Part shown: one piece after another, positions 22,062 to 33,070 of the stretch
Layout: each line of letters begins with the position of its first letter
Position numbering within the stretch: the stretch's first letter is position 1
Assembly: GCA_021234155.1 (NCBI GenBank)
Contig: JAJEKV010000066.1
Location: forward strand, 6,792,800-6,856,799
Direction of reading: 5' to 3'
Length of the DNA: 64,000 bases
Origin: Isoetes taiwanensis
Taxonomy: Eukaryota; Streptophyta; Lycopodiopsida; Isoetales; Isoetaceae
Translations under genes and position numbers: made by a program
Notes under the pieces: generated by a model
Database searches by the model: none
What the model was told of the DNA's origin: nothing
Seen by the model: the letters and a program-made list of their open reading frames with translations, nothing else

Positions 22062-22856
22062 CGCCAGACCCTAATTAGGGTCGTCCATAGGAAAGGAGAA
22101 TCGTTCTCTAAGTTTTGCCTTAAAAAACTTTCATCTGCCATGTCATATTTATCACATTGGCTCCAAATTTTGCCATCACACTGATAAATTTATTCCAATC
22201 CTTCAGCCTTTTTTTTCCTTTTTACACATGTTTGTGGTCTCCCATGAATTTTTTGGAGAGTTCCCCATGCATTATTATGCACACATTGCCAGTATTTTGT
22301 CATCTATAGCGTACATGCATTTGCAATGGTTAGAATTCTCAGCCAAGGTACACGAATTAAAAAACCAAAAATGCCAAGTGGCCATAATGCCATTACAACT
22401 TCCCTGTATTAATTTTCATCATAAATCGACCTAGCTTCCAAGTCTTGTGTCTTTTAAGTCTTTTCCACTTTGGATCCGCCATCAACCATGGAATTTCAAC
22501 CTTGGAATTTAACCATGGAATTTCAACCTTGGAGTTCACCATGGAGCTCAACCTCCTTCCTGTTACAATCCAGGCCTTTGTAATTTCTCACATAAAAAAT
22601 CAACTATTAGAGAATGTTCCAATGCATCACCCATATCGTATCATGTCATCATCTATTTTGTTTTCATTTTCCCTTTTAAGACTATCCACTACCTGGCACA
22701 ATTATAACCTTATAATCATAAAGCAATAATGCCATAGACCCATTGGTCTTTACCTTTGTTCGAACAACCTGCAGTAAATAACTACACACAGAGCAATAAT
22801 ACCTTAGAGTCCTGATGCATTAGAGCGCTAAGGATTCCTTCATTACTTATAATAAT
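22062..22856. other. No gene recognised; short triple repeat
   Basis: Between 22486 and 22551 CCATGGAATTTCAACCTTGG-type units occur three times. The rest is AT-rich without ORFs of note. The right end is the A-tract next to the HARBI1-like gene. Confidence 0.45.
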
Positions 22857-22879
22857 AAAAAAAAAAAAAAAAAAAAAAA
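22857..22879. repeat. A-tract at the right junction of the 17-kb insertion
   Basis: A run of 23 A directly abutting the HARBI1-like reading frame (minus-strand CPSREF followed by a poly-Phe read-through). It mirrors the A-run at 5791-5811. Confidence 0.9.
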
Positions 22880-23848
22880 GAATTCTCGCGAAGGACAGGC
22901 TATATCAACTAGGATGTATGGTCGAACATTGATTGTCCGCATGCTTCTTCCTTCTGGCTTGTAATTATCACATTGCAATTGTAGTATTGGCTCACTACAT
23001 TCAATGTTATACTTCAGCTTCCTGTACAAGGATGAATGAGCAAATTGACTGGCATCATGGACTCCACCAGGAAACAAGCAACATGCATCCAAGAACATCT
23101 TGTTAGTATCACATAGGCCTTGCAATAACATGGAACTGATGCCTTTTCTATTGTGATAAGCATGTGTATCATGTTTTTTTGATGATTTTTCTTTGAGCAC
23201 TATATAAGATCCATCAGCTGCACCACAACAATTTGGAAGGCCACAAAGTTCTTTAAAACTATTAATCACTCTTGTCAAATCATCACCTCTAGGAATTTGG
23301 AAAAAAACCTCAAAAGTTTATTTCTATCAGCCAGAACCCCACATATCTTGTTGGTATATTTTTTAATGGTGGACTTCCCAACTTGGAACAAGTCTCGCAT
23401 CCGTCTAGTGCTTATGCCACTACCCAACCTATATAAGACAATCTTGATCGCAGTTCTTATGTTTAATGGTTGTCTTACCTTTCTGCCAAGTATGATTTAA
23501 TAAGGAGAAAGGAGCTCCACCAATCTCTCAAAGCTAGCAACATCCATTTTGTAATATTCATTCCACTTCAAATTTAGAACAGTGAAGTCATATTGCCAAG
23601 AATGGCGTTCAATAATCTCATTGAACATGGACTCCTGGGAAAACCCAAAAATTTCGACCTGGATTCATGATTTGTTGCATTGCTGAATAAATAAGCACAA
23701 TAGATACAAATATCATTCTTTCCATCCCTTCGTCCATCTTCCTTCTCATCTCAAGTGGTGGCTGCATGGTGTCAAGAATGGATCTGAGGAATGTTGAAAA
23801 GAGGATAGCATTGTTGGCTATTATAACAGCAATTGTCTTTCGCAACAT
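22880..23848 (-). pseudogene. HARBI1-like (PIF/Harbinger) transposase, N-terminal and central part
   Basis: Starts near 23848 (MLRKTIAVIIANNAILFSTF). Later frames read SMFNEIIERHSWQYDF and MDVASFERLVELL, then CGLPNCCGAADGSYIVLKEK (first catalytic Asp in AADGS), KGISSMLLQGLCDTNKMFLD and GGVHDASQFAHSSL (second Asp region), ending ILVDIACPSREF at the A-tract. At least two frameshifts and stops lie between 23300 and 23640. The remaining C-terminal part with the Glu is at 5430-5790. In the family this nuclease works with a Myb-like partner, and none is seen nearby. Confidence 0.87.
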
Positions 23849-25334
23849 TGTTGGCTATCATAAACAACTGGGTTAGAAGTTAAAAACTAGTGATTGCCAA
23901 TAATGTCCTTTGTTAAATCAACAATTTAGCACTTAAAAGAATCTAATACAAATAAATGCTCCAAATTCTAAAATAGCTATTTACATGATATATAGAAGCA
24001 TAGTTACTATCGCAATTCATAGAATCAGGAAGCAAATTCAGATTATGCTTCCATTTATTTATTGATTTATAGCAAATATCTAACATGCCAAGCCTGTATC
24101 TTTGGTTTCCAAATCTTCATCACAATTTGGTGATCTTGAAATGCCTAACTTTATCTGTCCATTAACCTAAAGTATATCCTGAATGCTCAAGGATTAAGAT
24201 TACCTAGAAATCGTAAGCAGATCCAAAATTATTTCCCGCTTTCAACTCACTTCGTCCTCTTGTATTGGTAAGAATCGAATCCAGTACATTTGATCATCAT
24301 CCTCCGCGCTTGCGTTTGATCAGTTCAGAATCATCGTTCTGATTTGTAGAGGTCTTTAACTGCAGTTAGAGAAGGTAACCTTGGTTACCTCCCTGCTTCC
24401 CAAAAATTGGAATATTAAAAAATGGCCTCCGACGATATGGAGGGTTCCCACACACCAATCATCCCCAATGGCCTCCACATTTTTGGAGGAGGGGACATAA
24501 AAAGCGGCGGAAAATTGACTATGTGGCCACCCCTATTGTGGTGGCCCGAATTTTTTTTTTTAGGTTAATGCCTGAGGGCCAGAGTGCCCTTAACGCCGTG
24601 GTTCGTTTACACTGCTCTGTTTCAATGGCAAAGCTCTGTTGGAAGCTTCAAAGGTTGAAGCTTGCATTCCGGCAAGGTTAAGAGATTGTTTTCTTTAGAT
24701 TCGGCATTCCGGCAAGTTAGGTGTCGTGCGAATGGACCACATGCATTTGACACTTGGGCAGACCCATTGCGATGGGTATGGCTAGACAAAAAGTATTGCC
24801 TAAATCTGCCCACAAGGTTTTTCCGCAATGATTCAAAGATTGTGAGCTATTCCGATTCATAGAGCTATGAATCTGCCCACAAGGTTTTCTCGCAGAGATT
24901 CAGAAAATTTAGAGGTTTTTCCACTTCAGAGCTTCAAATATTGCGAGCTATGGAGCTTCAGGCCACTTTAGGAATTGCAGCTATGGACAACTTCACCGGA
25001 GAAGGGCTTGAAGTAATCGAAGGTCCCCTGTAAGGAGCTTCCCTGCTTTTTCTTTCTTTTTTGGGTTTATGCCTTGTTTACAAAGCCAGGCTGTTGGGGC
25101 AAATGGAAATCCCTAGGGTGTTATGAGATTTGTGGGAACATGGCGAAGGAAATCCCTCGGGTATTACAAGACCTCTTTTAAAACTTTGAACCACGTCCAT
25201 GTTATTAGTTGGTAACAACTGTCAAGGCAACAATCCAGATTAAATCTGACTGTGTAAACAGCTATCCAGGCAACAATCCAGGTTAAAACTAACCGTCAAC
25301 CGGAGAACCAGGGCGTTAAGCCAGGACATATACA
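23849..25334. other. Intergenic to leader region upstream of the Crypton-like gene
   Basis: No ORF recognised. Several short direct repeats: GCATTCCGGCAAG at 24664 and 24705, ATCTGCCCACAAGGTTTT near 24803 and 24870, and CAGGCAACAATCCAG-type at about 25215 and 25267. From about 24600 the sequence becomes leader-like. Confidence 0.45.
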
Positions 25335-25432
25335 AGAATTGCAGGCCAGTCTAAATTTCGTGGGGAAAAATGTTTCCGACGCGCGCGTCGGCAACCTTTT
25401 CCCCCACGAAATTTAGACTGGCCTGCAATTCT
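25335..25432. repeat. 98-bp near-perfect palindrome (hairpin)
   Basis: Two arms of about 48 bases meet at CGACGCGCGCGTCG (25377-25390). The left arm starts GAATTGCAGGCCAGTCTAAA and the right arm ends with its reverse complement. Only a few mismatches, around the TGGGGAAAAA/TTTTCCCCCA part. Transcribed, it would fold into a long hairpin like a plant small-RNA precursor or a cruciform. Confidence 0.95.
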
Positions 25433-25549
25433 CGTAACGTGAATGCCAGGTGGCAATTTTTTGGCGTACGTGGCAAAAATCTTTTTCTTTGCTTCAGTTC
25501 GCATTTTCCTTCCCCCCTTTACACTGTGCTCTCGTTCCAGCGTAGCTAT

Positions 25550-26089
25550 GGCGCTATGAAGGCGCTATGGCATTTTTGAGCCTAAGGTGAGGCGCCAGAC
25601 TGTTTTATCGGAATGGAAAGTTATTTGTGAAGAATCGGCAAGATAACCTTGTTTGCTTGTGTATTTTTGCAGTATCAGCGGCAGGTTGGAGGTGCAGGAC
25701 CAATTTTGAGCCTAAGGTAAGGCGCTGCAAGTTCTTTTACTCGAATCTTGAGATTATTTGCAAGATTGATGAATTTGACCCGTGATTTTTATATATTTTG
25801 ACATTCTGTCTTTGGCGCAGGCATTTTGGCATCTGGAGCGACGATTTAGCGGCCTTTTTGTGTTTTCTGCCAAGTTTTGTTTAAACTTTGGGTAAGATCT
25901 TGGTATTTCTTGGCATATTTGTGTGATTTTCGTGCTAATGCTATATTTTTTTCCTTTGCAGATCGTTTTACTATAGTCGGAGGTGCGGGATGGCTCTTAA
26001 TCACTTTGAACCTTTTTCTTTAGCCTAGTGTTTACCGTAAATACTGTGTCTGTTCTACAGACCTGAGTTCTGGTCTAAGGTTTTTAGGA
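25550..26089 (+). other. Spliced leader of the Crypton-like gene (proposed)
   Basis: Several exon-intron-like borders in a row: AGCCTAAG followed by GTGAGG near 25588, TTTTGCAG before TATCAGCGG near 25672, AGCCTAAG followed by GTAAGG near 25719, GGCGCAG before GCATTTTGG near 25820, TTTGG followed by GTAAGATC near 25890, and CTTTGCAG near 25961. The AGCCTAAGGT(G/A)AGGCGC border is used twice. The leader could therefore have three introns. Inference from splice motifs only. Confidence 0.45.
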
Positions 26090-28860
26090 ATGGATGCGCC
26101 ATCATTTGCCCTGGATGTTGGTGTACCTCTTGGATCTGTTTTGGAGGATGTTACAAATGCTCCAATGGACATGCATGGCGATTCTGATACAACGGATGTC
26201 ATTTGCCTTATAAATGATGAGGTTATGGACATGCAGGAGTACACAGATTCTGAGAATGTAGATCCTGCAATGAATGGAGCCAGAGTGCCCTTTATAGAGC
26301 TTGATGAGGAGCTGCAAAGGGAAGTTGAGGCTGGTGGAATTTCCAGGTCTGCAGCAAAAGTTCTGTAGGCTAGAAAACGCTTTGATCTTTGGAGAGAGTA
26401 CTGTGGTCTTCCTATGCACCAGAAAATTGAAGGAATGGATCTGCTCGAATTTGTTAGTTTGCTAGAGAGGTTCATGCTTCAGGTTACTAAAAAGAATGGT
26501 GACTTCTATCCACCAGAACCGTGAGTGTCTTTTTTTATGTTTGTTTTAATTTTTTTTTTTGCTAATAGATTTGTTTGGTTGCAAATTGCAGGATATGTTT
26601 CGTAAGTTTGGGAGTATGATTAGAAGGCACAGGGAAATCAGGATGGCAAATACTGGAATAGAGGAGCAGACTTTTGACATCAGAAAGTCGCCAATATTTG
26701 GGAGGGCTCAACCTAGGCGTCAAGGACACAGTGTCTTATCCGATTTTGCTGTATGAGACTGGCTTTTGGCCCCTGCAGCATTCTGCTATGCGTAGGCACC
26801 TTGCGTATTTCCATGAGGTTGAAAGAATGGATGCATAACGTCTCCCTCCCCAGGCTCTGTTATTGGCACAAGGGCCGCAACGACTGAAAAGAGTGTGGCA
26901 GGAGCATTGTAGGGGGTGGTTCGCAAGATGGTCCATAGACTATCAACAGATTATGGATATGCCGGATATCGCGGAACAGGAGCTGCATTTGAATGAGCGC
27001 TTTGCTGCCTCTCTGTGGGATGCGCCCACTCTTGCAAAGCCCAAAACAGAGCACTACCACACGCAGGTTAATCCGTTGCTTGAACATGGCCCCCACCAGT
27101 ATTTGAAGGCACACATCTCTACCAAGAAACAGAGAGCCATAGCTGCAATACGGACAGGGTCCCACCATATCTCAGAATTGAGACAGGCCGCTGGGGTACG
27201 GATGGAGGGCAGGGAATCCCCCGGCATGAGAGATTATGCCAGTGTTGTCACATGCAGATAGTAGAAGATGAACACCATACTCTACAGGAGTGCCCGGCAT
27301 ATGCACACATCTGAGCAGCTCATGTTGATCTCAGATGCTCTGAGATAGCAATTCATCAACTGCTAGCCTCGCCAATGGTTGCACGTCTCGCGTCCTACAT
27401 TCTGCAAGTCTCCACCGTCAGAGAGTCCCTCACAGCACAGGGAATTTGAGTGCCCAGATAGGGACTTTGAACGCCTACTACAAGGGGTTTTCCTCCTACA
27501 TGGGGGGTTTTTTCGTCCCAATGGTAAAGACACATTGTACAGGGTTTTTGTGGTTTTCTTTTGTGTTTGGATACTATCCGATATATTGTATGTCTATAAC
27601 TGTCTCATAGGCCAGTTGGCCCTGTATTGCATCCATGAGGAGGTCTAGAAGAACACCTGGAGTTTGCCAAAAGCATAAGAAGGTAGAGAAAATTTCTTTT
27701 GCTGATGAGAGAGCGTTGTTAGCAGATCTGGACCATCAAATTCATCATGCAAGAGGTCTGCAACGACGTTTTCTTTATTATTGCATTGCTCGTTTTGCTA
27801 TCCATGGTCAAAATGAGTTGTATCAGTTGCCCATAACAGACTTCTTAGTTGCTGAAGAGAGTGGAAGTGAGTATGTGGAGTACAATGAGCGCTTGAGTAA
27901 GAATTATGATGTGGATATGACGCATCATCAGGAAGAGCAATTTAGATTGCCATGCAGGTGTTTTGATTCTGATGTTGTGCTAACATATAAGCAGCTGGAG
28001 AGACATTTGGCAGAAGGAAAGTCGGAAAAATATGGTAGTATTGTGAGATTCTGCTTCATGCAGCCTATCCAGAATCACAAGACTATTCAATGGTATAATT
28101 CAAAGAATAGGGTCAGTGCAAGGACACTTGCTTCATGGGTAAAATACATGTTATCTACTGTCGGGGTTGATGGAAAGTATTCTGGTAAGTCTGGACGCAC
28201 GACTGTCATTTCTAGAATGATTCGAGCAGGGGTTCCAATGTATGTTGGGATGCGCATAATGGGACAAAGAACAAGTGAAGCTTATAACATGTAAATTCAT
28301 TCTTATTTTTTTGGTTTAATTGTTTATTTTTTTGTCTTGTTTCTGATATCTTTCTTTATATGTGCAGGTATGATAAGAACTTGAATGTGCAGGCAAAATG
28401 TGCAATGGATGTTGTAAGCAGGCCATTTGATGAAAATGGAGGGAGAAGAATGTATGATCAAGTTTATCAGAAAGAACTTCAGAAAGTTGATCAGCTTGAT
28501 TGTGGTGGTTGTGATAAGACTTGTCCTTTGATTGATTCGACTGTCGATACCAGCAGTGTGATTGTTGCTGCTAAGGGTGCTGTTTTTGTTGGCTCTTCTA
28601 GTACTACGTTTGTAGAGAATAGTGGTGCTGCTGTTGATTTATCATTACCAAGTATAGTTGAAGAGGATAATGAGTTAGTACAGTTTAATCAAGATATCGA
28701 GACTCTTGCAGCATCTTCTCCTCTTATTCGACATGCATTAGAAATGAATCTACAGGTTGCTAATATTTCTGGTGGGAGTTTCCAGAATTGTAGCATTGTA
28801 ATGCCACAAATGCCAGGTAAGGAATTTGGTGACTTCATGATGACAACGATGAAGAAGTAG
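26090..28860 (+). pseudogene. Crypton-like tyrosine recombinase gene, interrupted
   Basis: Exon 1 (26090-26520) encodes an acidic N-terminus, one in-frame TAG at 26366, then ARKRFDLWREYCGLP and KKNGDFYPPEP, matching the N-terminal helical region of Crypton/DUF3504 proteins (the domain also in animal ZMYM and QRICH1). The next piece (about 26555-26707: LIDLFGCKLQDMFRKFG, RRHREIRMANTGIE) is followed by a LINE fragment. The frame resumes near 27625 (MRRSRRTPGVCQKHKK) and runs to 28290, then GT-AG intron 28291-28367, then 28368-28860. The recombinase core reads YSGKSGRTTVISRMIRAGVP, then GQRTSEAYNMYDKN. The usual HxxR and H boxes appear as KSGR (28187-28198) and GQR, while the final Tyr is kept (28369). 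Exon 1 joins the next piece one base out of frame. The last two exons are clean. Confidence 0.72.
26708..27624 (+). mobile_element. LINE 3' fragment inserted in the Crypton-like gene
   Basis: Reads NLGVKDTVSYPILLYETGFW, then RHLAYFHEVERMDA, GPQRLKRVWQEHCRGWFARW, YLKAHISTKKQRAIAA and, after a frameshift, CQRCHMQIVEDEHHTL and QECPAYAHI. This is the post-RT thumb and terminal knuckle of a plant LINE. The start is cut at about the same block as seen at 3594-3632 in the decayed LINE. A 3' tail and target duplication are not visible. Confidence 0.8.
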
Positions 28861-28938
28861 CTTCTGCAGTTTGATTTTTCTGTTTTTTCTGACAATGTAA
28901 CTCGTGATTCACTTGAAATAGTTGGATCCAGTTCTGTA

Positions 28939-29277
28939 CTGTTTTTTAATGGTAATGTGTTTATCTTGAAATTCGGATTTAGTTCAAAAATAATAGAATA
29001 TAGAGTAAAAAATTTAAGAATGTGAAGTGAAGTTAAGAATGTAAGGTAAAAATTTGAGAATTACAACCTAACTGAAATATTTGCTTCTGAGCTTGACATT
29101 CCCTAAAAGAATGTGGTATTGTTTTTTAATGGTAATGTGTTTAGCTTGAAATTCGGATTTAGTTCAAAAATATGAGAATGTGAAGTGAAGTTAAGAACGT
29201 AGGGTAAAAATGTGAGAATTACAACCTAACTCAAATATTTGGTTTTGAGCTTGACATTCCCTGAAAGAATGTGTGCC
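28939..29277. repeat. 180-bp tandem duplication downstream of the Crypton-like gene
   Basis: GTTTTTTAATGGTAATGTGT begins units at 28941 and 29121. Both contain CTTGAAATTCGGATTTAGTT, an AATGTGAAGTGAAGTTAAGA block and CTTGACATTCCCT. The second is slightly shorter because of a small deletion. Confidence 0.93.
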
Positions 29278-29317
29278 ACTAAATATGACAGCAAAAGGCA
29301 CGATTGCACAACATCTT

Positions 29318-29447
29318 CATCTAGCTTTTGCTCCAACGGCCAACTCATCCTAGGTTAAAATCTGAAGATTCGTTGGGGTGATCATCTAGCTTTTGCTCCA
29401 ACGGCCAACTCATCCTAGGTTAAAATCTGAAGATTCGTTGGGGTGAA
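29318..29447. repeat. 65-bp exact tandem duplication
   Basis: CTAGCTTTTGCTCCAACGGC starts at 29321 and 29386. The two units are practically identical, so the duplication is recent. Confidence 0.95.
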
Positions 29448-30046
29448 TCACATCGATGGGAATAACGGATTTTTTGCCATTTAAGGCTGGCTATAACATG
29501 CCCACATCCGACATTTACTGTGCGTGATGGGAATCACATTGGCGCCTCGGTTAAAAGCGAGCCGCCAAAAAAATGCATGGCATTCACTGCCCAAATAAAA
29601 CCATAGGTTTACGTTGCTGTACACTTCATATCAAACAAGCGCCCAATGCTACCCTAGAAGCTAGTAGGTTTAGACTCCATATCAAGCAGGCTAAGCCCAA
29701 TGCTATCCAAACGGCTCTGTTAGAACGTAGCTTGTCTAGGTGCGATGGGCAAAAATTTATGTACTAGAATTCCTATTCTAAAGATTCATTCATCAACTAA
29801 TGCAGTCCTTTTCAACGAAATCCAAAATCAGATGGAACATCAGTCAATGTGCATTCGTGAAGATAAAAATACATGGGAATCATACTTCCTCAGCTCTGTA
29901 ATTCTCTATGCCAATCACCCTGAAGGGCTTTTTAGAGACTTTCGTATTCTAATATCAGTTGAATTCACTATTTCGACGCCCTTGACATAGCAAAAGAATG
30001 ATGAGAACAGCTCCTAAAAACATCGATCACGAAGCTGGCCATCTCT
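29448..30046. other. No gene recognised
   Basis: 3' flank of the SRO gene. Two overlapping plus-strand frames (29573-29990) have no motif and lie opposite the probable 3' UTR. Confidence 0.4.
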
Positions 30047-31587
30047 TCATGCCTGTACACGCATGCATCGAGCACAACGATGGAGTGTATTATCCCCAAC
30101 AAGCATCCTTATTCTTTTAATGAATCCATGGCGAAGAACTTTCCCTGCCTGGACATAGAATTCAGATGAAAGTGTTCAACATCTGATAGACAAAAATAAT
30201 ACAGGGCAAACAATGCTAGTACCTTATAATCTGCATAGCATTGTCGAACACATGTCATGGTAGCTGCAGAAACTAATGGCTTCAGTAGCATAAATAGCTT
30301 CTCCATCCTCGAATGACACATAGACCAATTCTCTCGCAGAAACGAGTTCGAGGTTCCACAAGGAATAGTGCTCTTGAACTAGATCATATTACATTATATC
30401 AGATATGTCATGAAATATGGCATCTTATTTCACATTAACAAATAGTCCCTTTTGAACAAAATGAAAAATAATGTACTCACAGTTCTCAATTCCCTTCCAA
30501 ACCAATTGGCATCTCCTCTGACAGCCAAAGCCCCCATAATTTCTGTAACATTGTGCACAGTTAGTTAGCAAATGTAATGTCTAGTAGAGAAAAGTCCCAG
30601 AAATACAAACCATGCCACTGTCGAGAAAGCTTGAAGCTGACAATATAGACTGGCAAAATGAATAGGCTCATCCACACAGTGTACAAGGTAGGAGTAAGGA
30701 CATTGTCAACACCAGTATCAAATTCTTCACTAGTTGGACATAACTGCTTGGAACCAGGTCTGATCAGCTCTGATTTTCCCAAGATCACTTGGCATAGCAA
30801 TACATGCTGTTCGCCTTTATCGTCCACGCTAGAATTCACAACACTGAGTACAGGAAAATTACCACCGAATCACCAATTGCCTACACAATCAGCTAAAAGA
30901 TCAACTACAAGAGTGATACTGTACATAAAACAGATACAGAAAGCATTTGCAAGAAGAATTTAGGTCTCACCTGAGACGAGAATGGTTTTCTGATGCAAGA
31001 CAAATTGGTATACCACTGGCAAAGCTGTCATTATCCAAGAAACCATTCGTGGCTATTTTCAGTAAGTCATTCTTGGATCCTCCATACCAAGCAAGTTTGA
31101 CATTAGCATCCCCCCTTGATTCTTGGGTTTGTATCATTTGCCTCTCAAAAGCTTTCTGACGGCTCTTCTCTGCAGACACAATCCTATATAATCCTGTAAT
31201 TTCAGAACCAGGAACCAACAACCCGAGACCATTTCTAAATTTTTCCTTGACTGATCCTTCGTCCAGCTTCTTAAAGCACATTTGCTCTGGTTCATTAGAA
31301 GAAAATTCCAAACGAGACGGAAACGCCAAACCTCTAGGATGAATTTTCCTAACATTCATATCCTCCTTATTCAAAATAGGGAAAGCAGAAAATTTACTAG
31401 ACACTTCGGCTCCTGATCCCGAACGAGCAAACTGATCATCGCCATCGCTGGTGATCTCTGAAGAACTAGATTGTTCTATTTCCGTTCTGAGACGTTTATC
31501 TGCCCTAATTCCACACATATCTGCAACAAGTTTGGGGTTACGCTTCCTGTAGGATTGCTGGCCGCTTAGAGCTTCATCTCGGCCCAT
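30047..31587 (-). CDS. SRO: SRO (similar to RCD1) protein: PARP-like plus RST domains, five exons, 387 aa
   Basis: Exons 31587-30971, 30843-30611, 30542-30481, 30372-30223 and 30148-30047 join in frame with GT-AG borders to a TGA. Residues 1-110 are a polar, weakly conserved head without the WWE domain, so this is the short SRO2-SRO5 form. Residues about 111-285 are the PARP-like fold (VKEKFRNGLGLLVPGSEITG, RGDANVKLAWYGGSK, KGEQHVLLCQVILGKSELI, PGSKQLCPTSEEFDTGVDN, PVYIVSFKL). Residues about 320-385 are the RST domain (MEKLFMLLKPLVSAATM, HGFIKRIRMLVGDN), which in this plant family binds transcription factors such as DREB2A. Known relatives act in the nucleus in stress and redox signalling and mostly lack PARP activity. 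No break seen. Confidence 0.92.
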
Positions 31588-32370
31588 CTTGGCTTAAATT
31601 TGTGCTCTGGAGCAGCAGCGTGTGGAAAGGAAGCGCACAAACTCTGCTCGATTTGCGAAGGAAATTATTAGGGAAGATGAAATAGCAAGGCGGCTGCCAT
31701 AGCCGCCCTTGAAAAGGTTTGTCTGAGACCATGTTTCTTGCCTACCACGATACGCAACGTGTCAGCGTTAGAGAGTTCAACGTGGAGAATTGATTTCTGC
31801 ACCCGTTATCAGCCACTGCAGTGGTTTTACCTTCGAAGCTTCGATACCCTAAAAATTAGTCGGTAGAATGGTCGCCTGATTTTTTCGTCTTTTTTTTTTT
31901 TTTGTGGAAATATATCATAAACTCTGGAATTTGACACCAAGGATGATTCATTAGAAGGTGCTAACGCATGAAGGGTTACCTGGATGAGGGTCTATCGTCG
32001 AACCCTTATAGATGGCATGTGAGTCGTCAATGCTAGCATATTGCATGGCCTATGCCACGATGTGCAATCCTAGCCATGTAGCCCAATGCTTGCTGGGGTC
32101 AAACAATGATGTGGCTCTATTTCTTAGGGTCCTCACACCCTTACAAAAACAAGTTAATACATTTTAACTTGGAAAAATAGAATACAACACAGTATATCTG
32201 CCTTTCTGTTGAAGTCTTGTAGCAGCTTGCAGCCAAAGCAATGTTTAAGTGTCTTGCACTCAAAGCAACTTGCAGCACATAAGAGGAGGAGGAGGAATCA
32301 TGACTGGGGAATCGAACCCTTTGGGTTTCACGCAGACCATAGGCATGTCCTCCCTTTAAAGGATCCGGGG
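31588..32370. other. 5' flank of the SRO gene and featureless spacer
   Basis: Should hold the SRO promoter on the minus strand. A T-rich run at 31892-31910 is the only marked feature. The opposing short ORFs at 32141-32505 have no recognisable motif. Confidence 0.4.
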
Positions 32371-32775
32371 CTATTCCCATGCGAGATGAAAATGCGGAAC
32401 AGTCATGGCATAACCAATCTGAAGTTGCAGTTCCCATGCCAAGAAGATATTAACATAAGCACACTTTTTTTGGCACGTTTGCACAAACATGGGTTGAGAC
32501 TTTGAAGCAATTTTATCTTTCTTCCTGGAGTGTAACACAAGATCCACCTTACCATTTATTTTGCCTATGTCAACATACCACTCCGCACTATCATCCATCT
32601 TCTCCTCGGGGCATCGAGGATCTGTGTATGCTCTGATAATGGATCCGTTATCATCCATCGACAATGCATAGGATATTGCATCCTCGTTAGGTTTCCCTTC
32701 TTCTGTGAGCTTGAGGTTGCTGGAGTATCTTCCGAGCCTCTTGCTTTCTTAGGAGGAGGTGTAGCAATTACCAAT
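32371..32775 (-). CDS. Hypothetical exon-like ORFs
   Basis: One frame reads RLGRYSSNLKLTEEGKPNED, then YALSMDDNGSIIRAYTDPRC and SAEWYVDIGKINGKVDLVL, ending near 32371. An overlapping frame (32774-32565) reads ATPPPKKARGSEDTPATSSS. They overlap, so at most one is real. No family recognised; probably part of a transposon-linked gene. A possible acceptor was not established. Confidence 0.25.
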
Positions 32776-32889
32776 CGGTTTTGTCTATTCTTCCCTGCAA
32801 GCGAGGGTGCAATACACGTTTAGCGCGATTTCGAGTGGTCAACCGTTCCAGCCAGACTAAACTATACAGAATGGCATACAGTCGCAAAT

Positions 32890-33070
32890 TACAGACAGAC
32901 TAATCACATGTAGGACAAAAAAGGAAAGGCCGAACAATCACTCAACGGCAGGCCAATTAAACACGGGCATACTAATTTACTCACTGCCGGACAAATTATA
33001 GACAGAACAATTAATCATGGGCAGGACAATTTAACACAGGAAGGACAATTATATAAAGGCAGATTTAACT
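32890..33070. repeat. Degenerate short tandem repeat (GGACAATT-type)
   Basis: About seven loose copies of a 20-30 base unit of the kind GG(C/A)(C/A)GGACAATTNAACACGGGCA. Too diverged to fix a period. Confidence 0.5.

Noticed and set aside
25316-25579. Opposed ORFs of 62 and 69 codons
   Set aside because: Both are products of the 98-bp palindrome, each arm encoding the mirror of the other.
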